Origin: Rhyacophila brunnea | Taxonomy: Eukaryota > Arthropoda > Insecta > Trichoptera > Rhyacophilidae | Length of the DNA: 64,000 nucleotides | Assembly: GCA_022495005.1 (NCBI GenBank) | Contig: JAGYXB010000665.1 | Coordinates: forward strand, 2,294,001-2,358,000 | Reading direction: 5' to 3' | In this document: one piece after another, positions 11,740 to 23,477 of the stretch | How the letters are laid out: every line of letters begins with the position of its first letter | Numbering within the stretch: the stretch's first letter is position 1 | Translations under genes and position numbers: made by a program | Notes under the pieces: generated by a model | Database searches by the model: none | What the model was told of the DNA's origin: nothing | What the model saw: only the letters and a program-made list of their open reading frames with translations

Positions 11740-12222
11740 CAGTGGTTTCCAAACTGTATGTTACTACGCCTCCCTTTTAAAAACATCTAATCTTGGCGCC
11801 TCCTCCCCATTATTTCATTAAATTATACACCTTTCTAAATAGCCAAAAATGTACTACTTAATACAACAAAGTAAAAAAAAAACATAATTAAGTATAAAAA
11901 TAAACAAGTACTTTTATTAAGTATATTCATTTTTAAATTAATTCATTTTTCATGCGATGGATGTGCTTGTTTCTTAGCACAAAGTGCTCTTTTTCTACTA
12001 AACGGGGTCGATATTTGGATTTCATTGCAGCTAATGCAGAAAATGCCGCAGGCGACTTTTTTATACTATTGGATTAAATTTGTGATGTCTGTTATGCCCG
12101 GGCCCCAGGCTCTTTATAAACTATGCATTTGCAAACTGCAAACCTGTGGCTCCATTAATTTGTGTTTAATTTTTCGCGCCTCCCTTTGCATTACTCCGCG
12201 CCTCTCATTTTTGAAACCGCTG
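11740..12222 (-). mobile_element. hAT element, 8-bp TSD CGTTAAAT
   Basis: Exact duplications CGTTAAAT at 11732-11739 and 12223-12230 flank termini CAGTGGTTTCCAAACTG and TTTTTGAAACCGCTG, the common CAGNGGTTYCCAAA form of hAT. Both sub-terminal regions share a GCGCCTCCC-like motif (11790-11810 and 12175-12190). The element is 483 bp and internally deleted; the only coding trace is the transposase tail on the minus strand. Confidence 0.92.
11945..12060 (-). pseudogene. hAT transposase C-terminal fragment
   Basis: Read on the minus strand the segment gives AFSALAAMKSKYRPRL, then VEKEHFVLRNKHIHR. The FSAL..MKSKYRxRL signature is the conserved C-terminal dimerisation region of the ZBED5/SCAND3-like group of hAT transposases, here followed by the usual K.IH....-type ending. 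No BED finger or DDE residue is present. Location inside the CGTTAAAT-flanked element agrees with the protein evidence. Confidence 0.85.
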
Positions 12223-12519
12223 CGTTAAATGATTCATTTATTAAAAATATTGTGGAATTATAAATGTCTAATGCTGCATACACAGCAGGTAAATTGCCTA
12301 CATTATATAATAGTAAATATACAAATCAATAGTTTTTTATCACATGGGTTTCGCCTTTCGATATGTTTGGCCCATATGCATACGATGGGTACATAATGTA
12401 TAGAAAATAGAACTTAGTCGTATAATTCCAATTCGTAGTCGTATTCATTCAATTACATTTTTAATCGATAATAGTTGTTCATAAAGATCACAATATAATT
12501 TCCACCACAGTAATTTTTT

Positions 12520-12671
12520 CATATGGGCTTGCACAGAGTAGAGATTGTATTAACATTTTTTTGTTTTTACGAGAAATGGATGTTAGTCACTTGCTCAACC
12601 TATTAGGTCCATACTTTGACTCTAAACTAAACACACATGGCGAAATTATATGCGTATTTGCAAGACCCAGT
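12520..12671 (-). mobile_element. SINE family A, antisense copy
   Basis: It is the reverse complement of the family seen at 46044-46298: CATATGGGC, ACGAGAAATGGATGTTAGTC, TTGCTCAACCTATTAGGTCC and TTGCAAGACCCAG occur in the expected order. The tRNA-like head, which should lie to the right, is missing beyond the CCCAG box. Confidence 0.78.
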
Positions 12672-12973
12672 ACATATTCGTACCTGGAACCTACGACATT
12701 AAAATCCACAGTAAATTATAGTAAATATTGCTATTGAATAAAAAATGTCTACATTACAAAAATAGGTACCTATTTGTGTATTAATTAGATATCTACCTAT
12801 CTAAGCAGTTATTTATTCTTGATTCCTACCATATAATAATTAACGGATATGCATTCCTTTCTTTTATATTATTTTTAGTAAATTGATATGTAGCTTTAAC
12901 TACGTAGGGACTATTATATACTAAAAAATACATTTTAATATTTATATATTTTTTATTATTCGGGACAATATAA

Positions 12974-13228
12974 CGTCTCTGTTCTGGCAGAACACACTAA
13001 CTGGACAATACTAGTTTTGAGTAATTTGACTTTGAAGTTGTTTAAATGTTAGAAATGGTCTATCATCTGAGTTTATTAAGTAATCGTAAAAAGGATGACT
13101 TTAAAATTAAGACTGTTTATTTATTAAGACGGTTTCCAGACGGTAAAGTTTGAAATAAGGAACATTTTGGTATAACTAACTCAATATGTAATTTTTTCGA
13201 ATCAGTGTCTTCTGCCAGAACAGTGACG
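12974..13228. mobile_element. MITE with 30-bp inverted ends, flanked by ATAA
   Basis: The left end CGTCTCTGTTCTGGCAGAAC faces a right end whose complement is CGTCACTGTTCTGGCAGAAG; similarity runs over about 30 bp. Both sides are flanked by ATAA (12970-12973, 13229-13232), so the duplication is either ATAA or TA. It has no coding capacity. The superfamily is open: with TA it would fit Tc1/mariner. Confidence 0.75.
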
Positions 13229-13234
13229 ATAATC

Positions 13235-14835
13235 TGTATGGGAGTAACAATACAAAACTTACGATTGTATTTTAAATTACAAACACGACTATTAATCCTG
13301 ATAGTAGGAATATCATAGATGTTTCATTTTCTCGATTTCGCCAATCTATACAGAAGTAAACAATTAGACATTCCTGTTAGTGAATACAATTTTTTTCATC
13401 TTAATAATTGAAGATAGGTACCTACTTACTTATATAATATATTAAAAAAAAAACACAAAATTACATATCATATTATATACTGAAATTACACAACAACAGT
13501 TATAATAGAGAAAATATATTTGAATACGTAAGTAATTGGATTGTTATTAGGCACATTGATTTTATTTGACGTTTTCTTGAATACACACGAAGTGGCGTAC
13601 GAAATTAATCAATTGCATTGTACCGATAAAAGGCGCAATCTTTTATGTTCGAAGGGTACTCACCGCATTCAACCAATATCCCGCGCGTTCCTGTCTCGCC
13701 CAATTCCTTCTATTCTTGTACTCACTATATTCCCCAGCGCTGGATCACGACTTTGCCATTTCCGCTTCTTCTTTTTCCTTGATTATTTATCAATATTTGA
13801 TGTGAATTCTATTGCGGCATTTGAGGTACGGCGGCTCTGGCCGAATTTCGAAGTCGTTTACACATTTCACCGAGGGTAGTTACCCGGTACATTGTTCGAT
13901 CGTAGCATTTGTTCTTATTTTCTTTTTCCGCCATTCACTTTTACGACTTGCCTTCTCGTACATCGCACTTCTCAAATGAAAACCACATGGCGGGAAAGGA
14001 ACGTTAAATTATTATCTTGTACCATTGAATCGATATAACAACGCGAAAATATTTTTATCTCTCTGATCAGAATTCTAGCTATATTTCAAAGTATAAATCA
14101 TTCAAAAAACTTTTGTAGTAAAGTACATTATAGGGAAATTAACGAATATAATAATACATTCTCATATTATGATTTCGTCCTCGAAGAAAGTAACGAGTTA
14201 ATTTTCCATACCATTGTGGTAGATTAAATACCGTATCGCTTAAAATTATTGATAATAATACGACACCTTACTTAAACCACTTTATTTTCTATGAAGTGTT
14301 AGAGTAGTGATCTCCAACCAGGATTCCTCTAGAATTCGATGAAAAATATGAAAAAACTGAACTTCTTACGTTTTTTGTATTTCATATTTAAAATTTATTA
14401 ATCAAGGTTATCCCAAATTTGAATTTTATCAAGCCATGATCATTTGAAAATATAATACCAACATCTACATTCTACATAATGCGTGTATGTAACCGTAAGC
14501 CAGACATTGACTGCAAATGTTAAGGGCCAAGTGCTGTGTAAGGGTCGAAAATAAAGACATTGGGGTATCTATACGATCTTAGCCTAGATAATCAGCTGTA
14601 GACTTTGTAGCAAATATTATGTATATGAATGACATTATGATAAATTTCTCATCTAAATCTATCATAAAAAAGTATTGGTATAAACATCGTCGAGATAGAA
14701 TTGAATATAAAGCAATATTTGGTACATAATGTATCTGTGGCACTGATTATACCATTTTTTCAAATTATTATTTTGTCAACATACGCCTTATATTTTCAAT
14801 TTTTATCAAATTTAAACAGATTATAGTCAAATATA
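13235..14835. other. Intergenic DNA; possible solitary hAT end near 14307
   Basis: No gene recognised. At 13600-13990 the sequence is less AT-rich (TTCCCCAGCGCTGGATCACG, GAGGTACGGCGGCTCTGGCC); its 112-codon frame (13541-13879) shows no motif. TAGTGATCTCCAACCAGGAT at 14307 resembles the canonical left end of hAT elements, but no matching right end or TSD was found. Confidence 0.4.
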
Positions 14836-14839
14836 TACG

Positions 14840-15646
14840 TTAAGCTACAACATACGGCCGTAGCTATAAATTGACAAACTATAATTGAAGTAGGGAGTAA
14901 AATGATATTGACGCGCGTGTTTGAACATGTACCGTTTAAAAAATAAAAAAATATTTCGGTTAGGTACATGTTCAAACACGCGCGTTAACATAATTTTACT
15001 CCCTACTTTAATTATAGTTTGTCAATTTATGGCTACGGCCGTATGTTGTAGCTTAACCACTAGGGAATGACAAAAGAAATGGCGTATTTCAAAAAAACAC
15101 TACCTTATTCTTGGTCAATAATTATTATAAAGCAATCATTATTCATAAGATGTTTATCACACTTGAATGGTCAAAGACATAGCTTATAATAAGTATCTTT
15201 AGAATCATCTTCAAATGTGTTAATCTTGCCGATTTTTTGAATAATAAAATGCCTAATTCTTGTCAAATTTGGGATCACAGAGATTATCAATATAATTTTT
15301 TATCGTGAATATTTTACAAAAATTATCTTGTAATAAATTATACTAATGGTTTCATAAATGCGTTTAAAAATTAATAAACGTAAAAAATCTTAACACCACT
15401 GCACAGTTATGTACCGAAATATGACTATATTCTAAAACATTAGAGCGAGAGGTTTAAAAGAATACTATGTTATGTAACAAAAATACTTTATGCAGTCATC
15501 AAATGTTTAAAATAAATATAAAGGATAATAAGGCTTCAAAATTATATAAATAGATTATCTACAACGTTTAAGGAGTGTCCAGGATCATGGTTTGAAAATA
15601 CAATAAAAACTCAATTTTGACCTTCGACGAGCATGTCCCCCCTTAA
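14840..15646. mobile_element. TTAA-flanked composite element, left part palindromic
   Basis: TTAA at 14840-14843 starts a 217-bp palindrome: GCTACAACATACGGCCGTAG is mirrored by GCTACGGCCGTATGTTGTAG, ending in TTAA at 15053-15056. The sequence continues for about 590 bp, matching 23803-24382 almost base for base, and ends with GAGCATGTCCCCCC followed by TTAA (15643-15646). TTAA targets are used by piggyBac and Kolobok elements. No transposase is encoded. Confidence 0.85.
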
Positions 15647-15649
15647 TAT

Positions 15650-16490
15650 ATATTCTTTTATGTCAGTTTTATATACCACGTTTGTTAAGGCTTACATTGT
15701 AATTATAATTAATTTTACAGGTCATGTACAAGCATTGCAGGTACACATTTCTTCCTCTTAATCCCTTCCCGACAGATCTCGACGGTACACAGCGCTTCGG
15801 TTAATACTCCCAAGTTTATGGACCCCACTTTCTCTGATTGGTTCGCCATGATATTGGCAGCAATCCAGTTAATTTTTGACTGCACACAATAATATCTGGC
15901 ACAGTTTTCTTTTCGAGCAATCAGACAGAATGTACTAGGAACATACCTATACTATTTCTTTCGGTTACTGACCTGCCGTTTTATCCATTACGGGAATACG
16001 TGCTTTTCCGTATACTCACGTTCTAACCATTTTCGCTTGATTGTTTATTGGACTAAGAAAAATATTGATTATAACTATCCACGATGTCTGCATCTGTAAT
16101 TCCCTGCCTTATATATGTATGCTATTATAATATGCTTCGTCATAAAATATTATTAATGAGTTTGCCTAAAATCACGATTGGCTGCAGATTTGAAAGACTC
16201 ATCAAAAGCAGTCGTTCGTTATAAGAAAAATACATTACTAAAAACTTCTTAAAACTTTTATTAGTGATCCATAAAATACTTTAAGATGCCTTGGCTTGAG
16301 GTAGGTACTGTATACATGTCTTGACTTTAACTTTTATAACCAAAATGCTAGACAATGATTGGAAACAACGTTATAATATTAATAAATTAATTGTCTTATT
16401 AAAAGACACAGTATGTGAACGCCTCAGCTAAACACATCAAGGTATGCTCATACACTGTCATTCATAATTTCGTACAGATAAATACATATG
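15650..16490. other. Intergenic DNA, nothing assigned
   Basis: No gene recognised. A GC-richer stretch lies at 15740-15900 (TCCCGACAGATCTCGACGG). Splice-like TTTTACAG and GCAG|GTACA signals bracket 20 bases at 15721-15740, but this is too short to support an exon. Confidence 0.4.
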
Positions 16491-16491
16491 A

Positions 16492-16785
16492 ATTTCATCA
16501 AGGCCCACTATAAGTCAGGCCATGCCACGAAACTCTAAACTTGGTGGTAGTGCTAGTTATTGTTCATACTTCGAATCCAATGTGGTAAACTTTTTGGTTT
16601 GTATAAAATGATGATTGTTGCATTTTGAAATAAATGTTAATAAATTGAACGAAATCTGCTATCAGAAATCTTCATTTATTGGGAAAAGGTTACTGCATTG
16701 CATTGGAAAATAGTCAATAAGTAGCACTACTATCCTAATTCGCAATTCAGTGCCACGGCCTGATTATAGTCGGCTTTGACGAAAT
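16492..16785. mobile_element. MITE with long imperfect inverted ends (about 70 bp)
   Basis: The left end ATTTCATCAAGGCCCACTAT is mirrored by a right end whose complement reads ATTTCGTCAAAGCCGACTAT. Pairing continues through TCAGGCC..TG.CAC and GTAGTGCTA.TTATTG. The arms are around three-quarters identical by eye. No certain TSD is visible and there is no coding capacity. A related GCCTGATTATGATCGGG phrase recurs just outside at about 16877. Confidence 0.7.
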
Positions 16786-16789
16786 CTTA

Positions 16790-17870
16790 CACGTTCCAAA
16801 TAACGGTTATTACATTTTACATTAACACAAATTTTCCTTAATGTTTTTACAATATTGTGTAGAGTCCCGTGATACGCCTGATTATGATCGGGTAAGGTGC
16901 GGGTAGGTTGTGACTTGGTGAGGCCGTTAACTTCAAATTCTATTCTGCAGACGCATCTGTAGGAGTCAGCATATTGTATGATGTTATACAATATGTTGTA
17001 TGTTGTTCAAACCCTCCCCCTACCAACATTTCAATAATAATAATGGTGATTTTGTTTTACCTACTTCTACTTTTAAGCTGTCCGCAAACATGACCCACCG
17101 ACCGCAGCGTTTGATCCTTCCGCCGTAGGAAACGTAGAAGTCAGTCGGCGTGGTATGCCTGCGCGGGGCATAGATGGAGAAAGACGCAATGACCCGACGT
17201 AACGTAACGCGCGCGGTAATATTAAGATTTAATATGTCAACTAGTCTCCGGCTATCGTGGTTACCCACGTTAACCATGTACATAAATACCGATTTCATTT
17301 GTTATGCTCCGAGGTTGGTTTTAACCCGGTTGCCAGCAACTGGTCAATGTATAAAGCCACTGAGATTTGTATGATTAATTAATTAATGGTTAATGAAACT
17401 ACTCATGTTCATTATATTATGACGCCTACCTATGACATAATTTTCTTTCTCTAATTTTCTATCAATATTTTTGTCAATTAAATCTATCTTGAGGAGAGCT
17501 GTATACGTCACAAAATGGCCATTTCCAATATCTAAACCACTTTTATGCAAATACAGTTGACATCACACAAATACTAATAAACAATGGTAACCAATAGCGC
17601 TATGGAAAAATAATCGAAAGATGTCCAATCTGAGTAAAGTGACGTATGTTTCCGTGACGGTGTCACTGATCAAACCGTAAAACTTATAGTACGGGACTGT
17701 CCGATAACAAAAACGGAACGATGGGCGAATAATCATAAATCTGCCAAACCAAACATTGTCGTATATATATACAATATATATTTATATATGTAACACAACC
17801 ACTGGATCAGCTCAGTAGAGCACTACACAAAATAAAACTTGATAACATTTCATTCTTTAAAACAAACAAT
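16790..17870. other. Intergenic DNA with a GC-rich island (17020-17330)
   Basis: No gene recognised. The island holds CpG-rich text (ACCGACCGCAGCG, GCGCGGGGCATAG, AACGTAACGCGCGCGG). AAGCTGTCCGC near 17077 resembles the end of the MITE at 61253, but a convincing partner end is lacking. Overlapping frames on both strands (16764-16991, 17020-17298, 17174-17374) have no motif. Confidence 0.4.
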
Positions 17871-17876
17871 CTCTAA

Positions 17877-18531
17877 GAGCCCTATGCAGAATCCAAGATT
17901 TCGATCCTAAGGATAAGTTGCCGAAAAGCATGACTTAACTATAGACTATACTGAGTATAGAGTTAAGGAATCCTTAACCATAGACTACTTTTGTTATGAA
18001 CACGCCCCCTTCTGTATTACCATTTACCACTGACAGCTGCTATCAAAATAAATTCGCATGTCTATAAAACAATCCATACACTCAAATTCATTTAACAATG
18101 TATCTCAATATGGATATTGATAGTGTTAATTCGTTTGGCATCTACTTGCAGAATATTATTTTACTTATATACGCCAGCCCGCAGAAATACAAAATGCCAG
18201 GTGAAGAATGACACTTGAGGCTAGTGTTACCATGTTAAAAAAATATCTTGCGGTGCCTGTGGAATCACGTATGATGACTTATAACGGAAACATAAGAGTA
18301 TTATAATTAAATATTAATATCTATTTATAGTTATTGCATTTATAAAATGCAGTTGTCATATTTTTGTCATCGTTTAACAATCATATAATAATTTACCTAA
18401 ACTATTGGAAAGAGAATTTTTATATATGGTATTATTTTCAATAGAAATGATCTTAACTAAGGACAATGTTTCTGCATAGTGTTTTCTGCTAAGGAAACTT
18501 TAGTTATGACAAATGTTTCTGCATTCCGCTC
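17877..18531 (+). mobile_element. PIF/Harbinger-like element, copy 1, TSD TAA
   Basis: TAA at 17874-17876 and 18532-18534 flanks GAGCCCTATGCAGAATC and, inverted, GAGCGGAATGCAGAAAC. A 3-bp TWA duplication with short G-initial inverted ends fits PIF/Harbinger. The 655-bp body matches 41080-41731 in reverse orientation along its whole length. It contains the same small frame as copy 2 but with a 1-base deletion. Confidence 0.85.
18098..18214 (+). pseudogene. Frameshifted copy of the small ORF in the Harbinger-like element
   Basis: From ATG at 18098 the frame reads MYLNMDIDSVNSFGIYLQNI and stays parallel to the copy at 41305-41514 for about 35 codons. A single-base loss after KMPG, relative to the other copy, then brings a TGA. 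Codons after the break still match the other copy in a shifted frame. Function is unknown and no domain is recognised. It may be the surviving first exon of a longer transposon gene. Confidence 0.6.
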
Positions 18532-18534
18532 TAA

Positions 18535-19790
18535 GACTAAACGAATTAATGAATACTCAACAAACAACGTTTTACGAATCGTGTAGGTATACAATATGGG
18601 AGTAAAATATGTAAGTAGTTTTTTTTAGGACACATATATATAAGTATATAGTAATATTTAATCCGTAGACCAATATCCACGTTTCTTTATCATATACCTT
18701 AGTTAGTACATACGTCTGAATTTGGTTTGGTACCTACCATGTGCCAAATCCAATTGCGACCCTCGCCAATGTTTAATCAGTATTACCGAATTTTCACGTT
18801 GATTCTATCTATTGATGCTATGATATGGAAAGATTTCGTGCCCAGCATTTTCTCCGGGTTGAGATTTCATAAAAGTAGGCTGTATTGAAAAAATGAGAGG
18901 GATTCAATTACGTAATGAAGGGACTCATTATTGTGATGAATAATTTATAAATTTATTATATTTCTAAAAAACCTACTTACAGTGATCTCAGTTATGTACA
19001 TACCATTAGGACATTGGTATGATAACCTACAAACATACATAAAGACATACCTCCTATGACCTATACAGGGTTAGCGAACCTTTTTACGTACGTCTGCCAA
19101 AATTTCCCAAATATTATTTTTCGACTGATAAAAATAGTTTTTAAGACCTCTATTAAAAATTATGATATTCTAGATATCACTCACCGAATATAGCATATAT
19201 ATATATATATATAGCTTTCGCACTTTTTCAATTAGGTACGCCATAAATTTCGGTCGACCAATAATTATGAATCTGTCTGCTAGAATTACTACTACAAGCT
19301 CCACCAAGTTGTTGTTTCTTACTAGGTACAGCCATGTTTGTGCGTATACCTATAGGTAAATATTTTTTTTGTTACTGCATTACTTAGTTTGGGGTTTTAC
19401 GCACAAATTGACAGCAGCATCGCTCCGATAAGATGAGGCATTCTCTCGCTACAGTGGTCTCAAGCATTGTAAATCGATCAAAATCAGATGTTCGCGGCGC
19501 GGCTTCTCCCGCCGCCTGATGAGGTTAGTGCGATAATATTGTATGTGATGCATTAAGCCGACCTATTCATTTATAAATCATTTACATTAATATAAAACGT
19601 AATGCTTATTCTTGAAGAGTATTAACCTTCTATTTTTTATACAATGCGATCTGTCATTTATTATTATTATAGTTAGCTATATTTTTTCTTTTCAAAATAA
19701 AATATTCGCGTGCCAAAAAAAATATATTGTTAAATACACTTATTTTTAATGTTAATATTATATGTAGGTACTAGTAATATAGTTGTAGTC
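18535..19790. other. AT-rich intergenic DNA, nothing assigned
   Basis: No gene or element assigned apart from a (TA)n run at about 19195-19212. A GC-richer patch at 19400-19530 (CAGCATCGCTCCG, TTCGCGGCGCGGCTTCTCCC) has no coding signature. Confidence 0.45.
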
Positions 19791-19795
19791 ATTTT

Positions 19796-20010
19796 GCTCG
19801 GCGAGTGAAGAACCGTTGGATACATACGATTATAAAGTGATACCCAAGGGGCACTAACAGATCACAAGGACGCCCTAAACCCCACTGGATAGGGTTCGTA
19901 AAGTTCGGTGAATGTACGCGGCAGCGAGGAACTAGAGCCGATAATAATGGAAGGAGATAGGGGAGACCTTCATCTAGCAGTGAACCGACCCCGGGTGATG
20001 ATGATGCCAT
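19796..20010 (+). pseudogene. LINE C-terminal tail, remnant
   Basis: Frame one gives ARRVKNRWIHTIIK, a TGA where tryptophan is usual, then YPRGTNRSQGRPKPHWIGFV and KFGECTRQRGTRA. The ARR.....W...I..W.PR...R..GRP...W tract is a well-known region after the reverse transcriptase of many insect LINEs. After a frameshift the ending ETFI.Q.TDPG appears, the family's usual EAFIQQWTD terminus with two stops. It is related to the tail at 26531 (shared CTCGGCGAGTG). No reverse transcriptase core survives. Confidence 0.8.
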
Positions 20011-20014
20011 TGGT

Positions 20015-20235
20015 GGCGAATCTTTCAACCAACAATGAATTAAACATGAATTTGGACGAATGACGTAATTAATTAATTTTTTTACCATACATCAATTATT
20101 AACTAAAAGAAAATTTAACTCTGTGTAGTCTATTCCTAAATGAAGTGAAAATAGTAATAATTTGAATGCATTTATGGTGTTAATTGTCAATATGGATTGT
20201 ATTAATTAAAATAACAATATCTATGCAGATACTTA
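20015..20235. other. Short intergenic gap
   Basis: AT-rich; nothing recognised. Confidence 0.5.
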
Positions 20236-20239
20236 TTTT

Positions 20240-20333
20240 AATATTAGTCATGACCGGTTTCGTCCGCTTCAAAGAGATGATGTCATTTGACAATGTCCCT
20301 TTGAAGCGGATGAAACCGGTCCTGACTAATATT
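20240..20333. repeat. 94-bp palindrome (short fold-back element)
   Basis: AATATTAGTCATGACCGGTT is mirrored at the right end, with inner arms TCCGCTTCAAAG and CTTTGAAGCGGA. The centre is at 20286.5. Mismatches are few. No TSD is evident. A 79-codon frame running through it (20184-20423) is not a gene. Confidence 0.85.
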
Positions 20334-20339
20334 GCAAGA

Positions 20340-22085
20340 AATGGAACTAGTAGTTACTACATATTGTATTTTATGTTAATTTGTAATTTGATTGTAACGG
20401 AAAAAAATATCATTATTGCTTAATCAGAAATCTACTCATTACGTCGGTCTTTTGCATTAGTGTCCTCTTTGTGTTTCTCATTTTTTTACATCTGCGTTTC
20501 ACTGAAAATAGGCGAAACTTTTTGCCGACCGCTAATGCAGAAATAAAAAATATTATCTATATACTCGTATTACGATCTGAATTTTCCGGCGTTGCTTGGG
20601 CGGATTAAAAGGTAATAAATGAAAAAGATATTTATGAAATTTTCAAATTCAAAATATAAAATGTAATTTTGTTTATTTTTAAAATTGTATAATATAAAAC
20701 AATAATAAAAACATTAAAACATATATACTTACTTATATTCTAATGGATTTCATTAAGGACAAATTCCATCAAGTACCCTCGGTCGATAGTATTAATAACT
20801 ATTATAGATAGATATAGGTACTTTAACAAAAAAATATTATAAAAAAAATCTTTTGGTAATTAAAATAACCAGATTTCAATCAGTAAAAAGATACATAATA
20901 ATAGGTATTCTGGAATTTTGAGAAATGGTTTAAAAAAAATAATGCAAATTCTGTTGCTACTTCTTTGCTATAAGTAATATTTTTTGATATTCGTGGGTTC
21001 AGCGTGTTGTTTCGGAGGGACGAAGCGTAGACACCAAAAATTCGCTGACCACCAGAAAATTTCTACGGACCACCGATTGAAGTTAAAATACACAGCATTG
21101 TTAAAAATGCATTTGATATTTTTTTTCGTTGGTTGAAACATTAAAATCCTTGCACTTATATCATTTTGGTTTATATTATGTATAAACTTCATTGCCATAT
21201 CTTGAAACAAGCAGCATTTCAAATATGTATATATATATTATTGTGCAACGTATATTGAAATATAACAATATTCCAAAGTTATATTATAATAATATTACAT
21301 ATAATATAATTAGATGTCCGTTAAAATTTAAATAAGTTGATGTTTTACTTGTCTTATGCAAAGTTTTATAAATAGTTTTACAAACCTAGTGTCATGGGTT
21401 TCTCATCGCTGGTAGAGGGGTTTTAGTTGTGTTTGTATTATGGACGCTTTTCTAAAAGTAGGAGAATAATAAATTATGAAATTCCTTACATCTACTGCGC
21501 ACGATCAATATTAATATTAATCAATACATAATGTCAATATAATATCAGTTAGTGTAACATACTCGTAGATTGCGATTACAGTGTATTGATAGAATTTATG
21601 AGTGGGTTTCATACACTCACGTTGAGATAGATTGATGGGTCGTGGTTTCCATACATACAAATATTAATCGCAGGTGTGTCGTTATATCCTATTGTTATCT
21701 AGAGATAAAATAGTATTAGTATACTACGTTTATAACCAATAAATATTGATCAATAAAAATACGTTTGTCGTATAACGTTCAATCAATTTGATTGCCTACA
21801 AACATAAACTGTTGTTCGGTCATTAAAAGAATTGTAAATAACAACACCTTACTATTAAACTTAGTGACAGGTTTCCGACAGAACATGTTTTTTTACGATA
21901 GATGCCACCATCAAACTAAAATGATTGATTCTGTGAAAGCTTTGTTGTAAAACTGATCGGAGATATGCAGAAAAGAACCATCGAACAATTTGTAAAAAAA
22001 TAACAATTAAGTTCATATAAAGATTGACAAAATTCGACGTACATAACATAAATGCTGCCGGTCTGAGGCTTTTCAAATCCTACTA
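20340..22085. other. AT-rich intergenic DNA with one fold-back family fragment
   Basis: No gene recognised. Contains the fragment at 20737-20803 listed separately. AT-rich frames such as 20968-21222 on minus and 21861-22076 on minus have no motif. Confidence 0.45.
20737..20803 (-). repeat. Fragment of fold-back family F
   Basis: TTCTAATGGATTTCATTAAG and AAATTCCATCAAGTACC followed by CTCGGTCGATAGTATTAA match the outer end of the family at 30381-30445 and 58770-58828, here in the reverse-complement direction of 30381. Confidence 0.7.
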
Positions 22086-22090
22086 AACAT

Positions 22091-22354
22091 TTTAAAACGC
22101 TTCAGACTGCACAAACCAAATGTCTTAGAATAATGATCACAGATGCCTCGTGGTTTGTTCGTAATACCATTCTTCATAGAGACTTGAACGTAGAAACCAT
22201 CTACGACCACGTCTTGAAACTTTATCAAAAATTCTACAGCTCAAAGACAGCAGACGTCCCAATCTAGTCGATCGAGGATCTTAACAATTACGATCCGGTC
22301 ATCACCACCGAATTTTCGAGGCCACGAGCAATATTGCTCTTAAAGCCTCCTTAG
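22091..22354 (+). pseudogene. Jockey-like non-LTR retrotransposon, C-terminal reverse transcriptase remnant
   Basis: The frame reads FKTLQTAQTKCLRIMITDAS, WFVRNTILHRDLNVETIYDH, VLKLYQKFYSS and, after a TAG at 22265, SIEDLNNYDPV. The Q...LR.I..A.W.VRN..IHRDL....I.......K....FY order is typical of the extreme C-terminus of Jockey-clade elements, after the thumb of the reverse transcriptase. Everything upstream, including the catalytic YADD, is absent. It stands alone as a 5'-truncated insertion, with no obvious poly(A) or TSD. Confidence 0.85.
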
Positions 22355-22359
22355 TATAT

Positions 22360-23470
22360 TATATATTATGTTTTTCTACAGTAGGAGACAAAACAGAGGC
22401 CATTTAGTTTCCTCTTCTTCTGCTTAGATATAAAAATAAATTGCAGTGCTGAGACTCCGCCAATTCGAAGGAGAAACCACTGTGTAACCCCTATTTTCTT
22501 CCCTAAACCTAAGACCCACGACGAAGGGCCATGAGCTTTTCGTTAATATGTATACAGACGCGAGTAGAAGATAAAAGCTCGTTTGGTCTTGGTGCGTCAT
22601 CTTATACCTATATGTAATAGAATATAACGTATGTTAATATATGAATAATTTAATGATATCAAAAATTACCACATTGTATTATCATGTTTCATAACTTTGT
22701 CAGTTGTTTTTCAATGATTGGAAGGGGTTGAAAGAAATACATGCCAGGAGGACACAGTGTAGGTACGGAAAACTGTATAATATATTGAGACAACTAAATG
22801 TTTAGTTTACTTCCTCTTTCTTTAAACACATGGTAACGTATTCCATATTCATCTGAAAAGATTTAAATATGTGCTGATTGAATAGCGTTAAAACAATACG
22901 ACATTCCTGGTAATAAACACAGCTACTAGTTTCCACCCATCATTTAACTGACAAGACATAAATTTGTCGAAAGAATTAATAAAAACGTTTGTTTCTCACT
23001 ATCTAAATTAAACACTATTTTTATTCGTTTGACCTATCCCTGATTTGGTTTTGTGAATTTGTTCCTTTCTGCACGATTCCGTCCCCTTCCTTCAGTCGCG
23101 AAACATTCTTGTCCTTTTTATTGTTTCACGGCGGGATTTATCGTCTCTTTATATGTGGTATTATCGGTGGCGGTGGCAGTCCTCTTCCTCTGTGTTTATT
23201 CAACCGAGGGTTTACAGGTCAGGCTTAGCAGCTCTCAAACGATGCACTCACTATCCAGCGATCAGCTCCGTTCTGGTGTAATAATTTTATTCCGAGTGTC
23301 GTTTCACTCGACCTTATGTCCAGATAAACGCTCTCTGCAGAGAATACATTGCTAAACCGTCAATGTTTTATGGTAGTACTATGTGTCGCGTACAATTGTT
23401 GCCTTTTATGTGATAGACATTACTGGAAATATATTGTAAAATATTAAGAATGGACAGCCCCTTTCAAACC
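22360..23470. other. Intergenic DNA with a GC-richer island (23040-23350)
   Basis: No gene recognised. The island carries a 100-codon plus frame (23053-23355) rich in S, L and V; one could imagine a membrane segment around VVLSVAVAVLFLCVY, but no start context, splice context or known motif backs it. A second GC-richer patch lies at 22440-22580. Confidence 0.4.
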
Positions 23471-23477
23471 TTCTTAA

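Noticed and set aside
14307..14340. hAT-like left terminus TAGTGATCTCCAACCAGGAT
   Set aside because: Convincing as an end but no right end or TSD found by eye; kept as a note only.
15721..15740. 20-nt microexon between TTTTACAG and GTACA
   Set aside because: Splice-like bases are common by chance in AT-rich DNA and no flanking exons were found.
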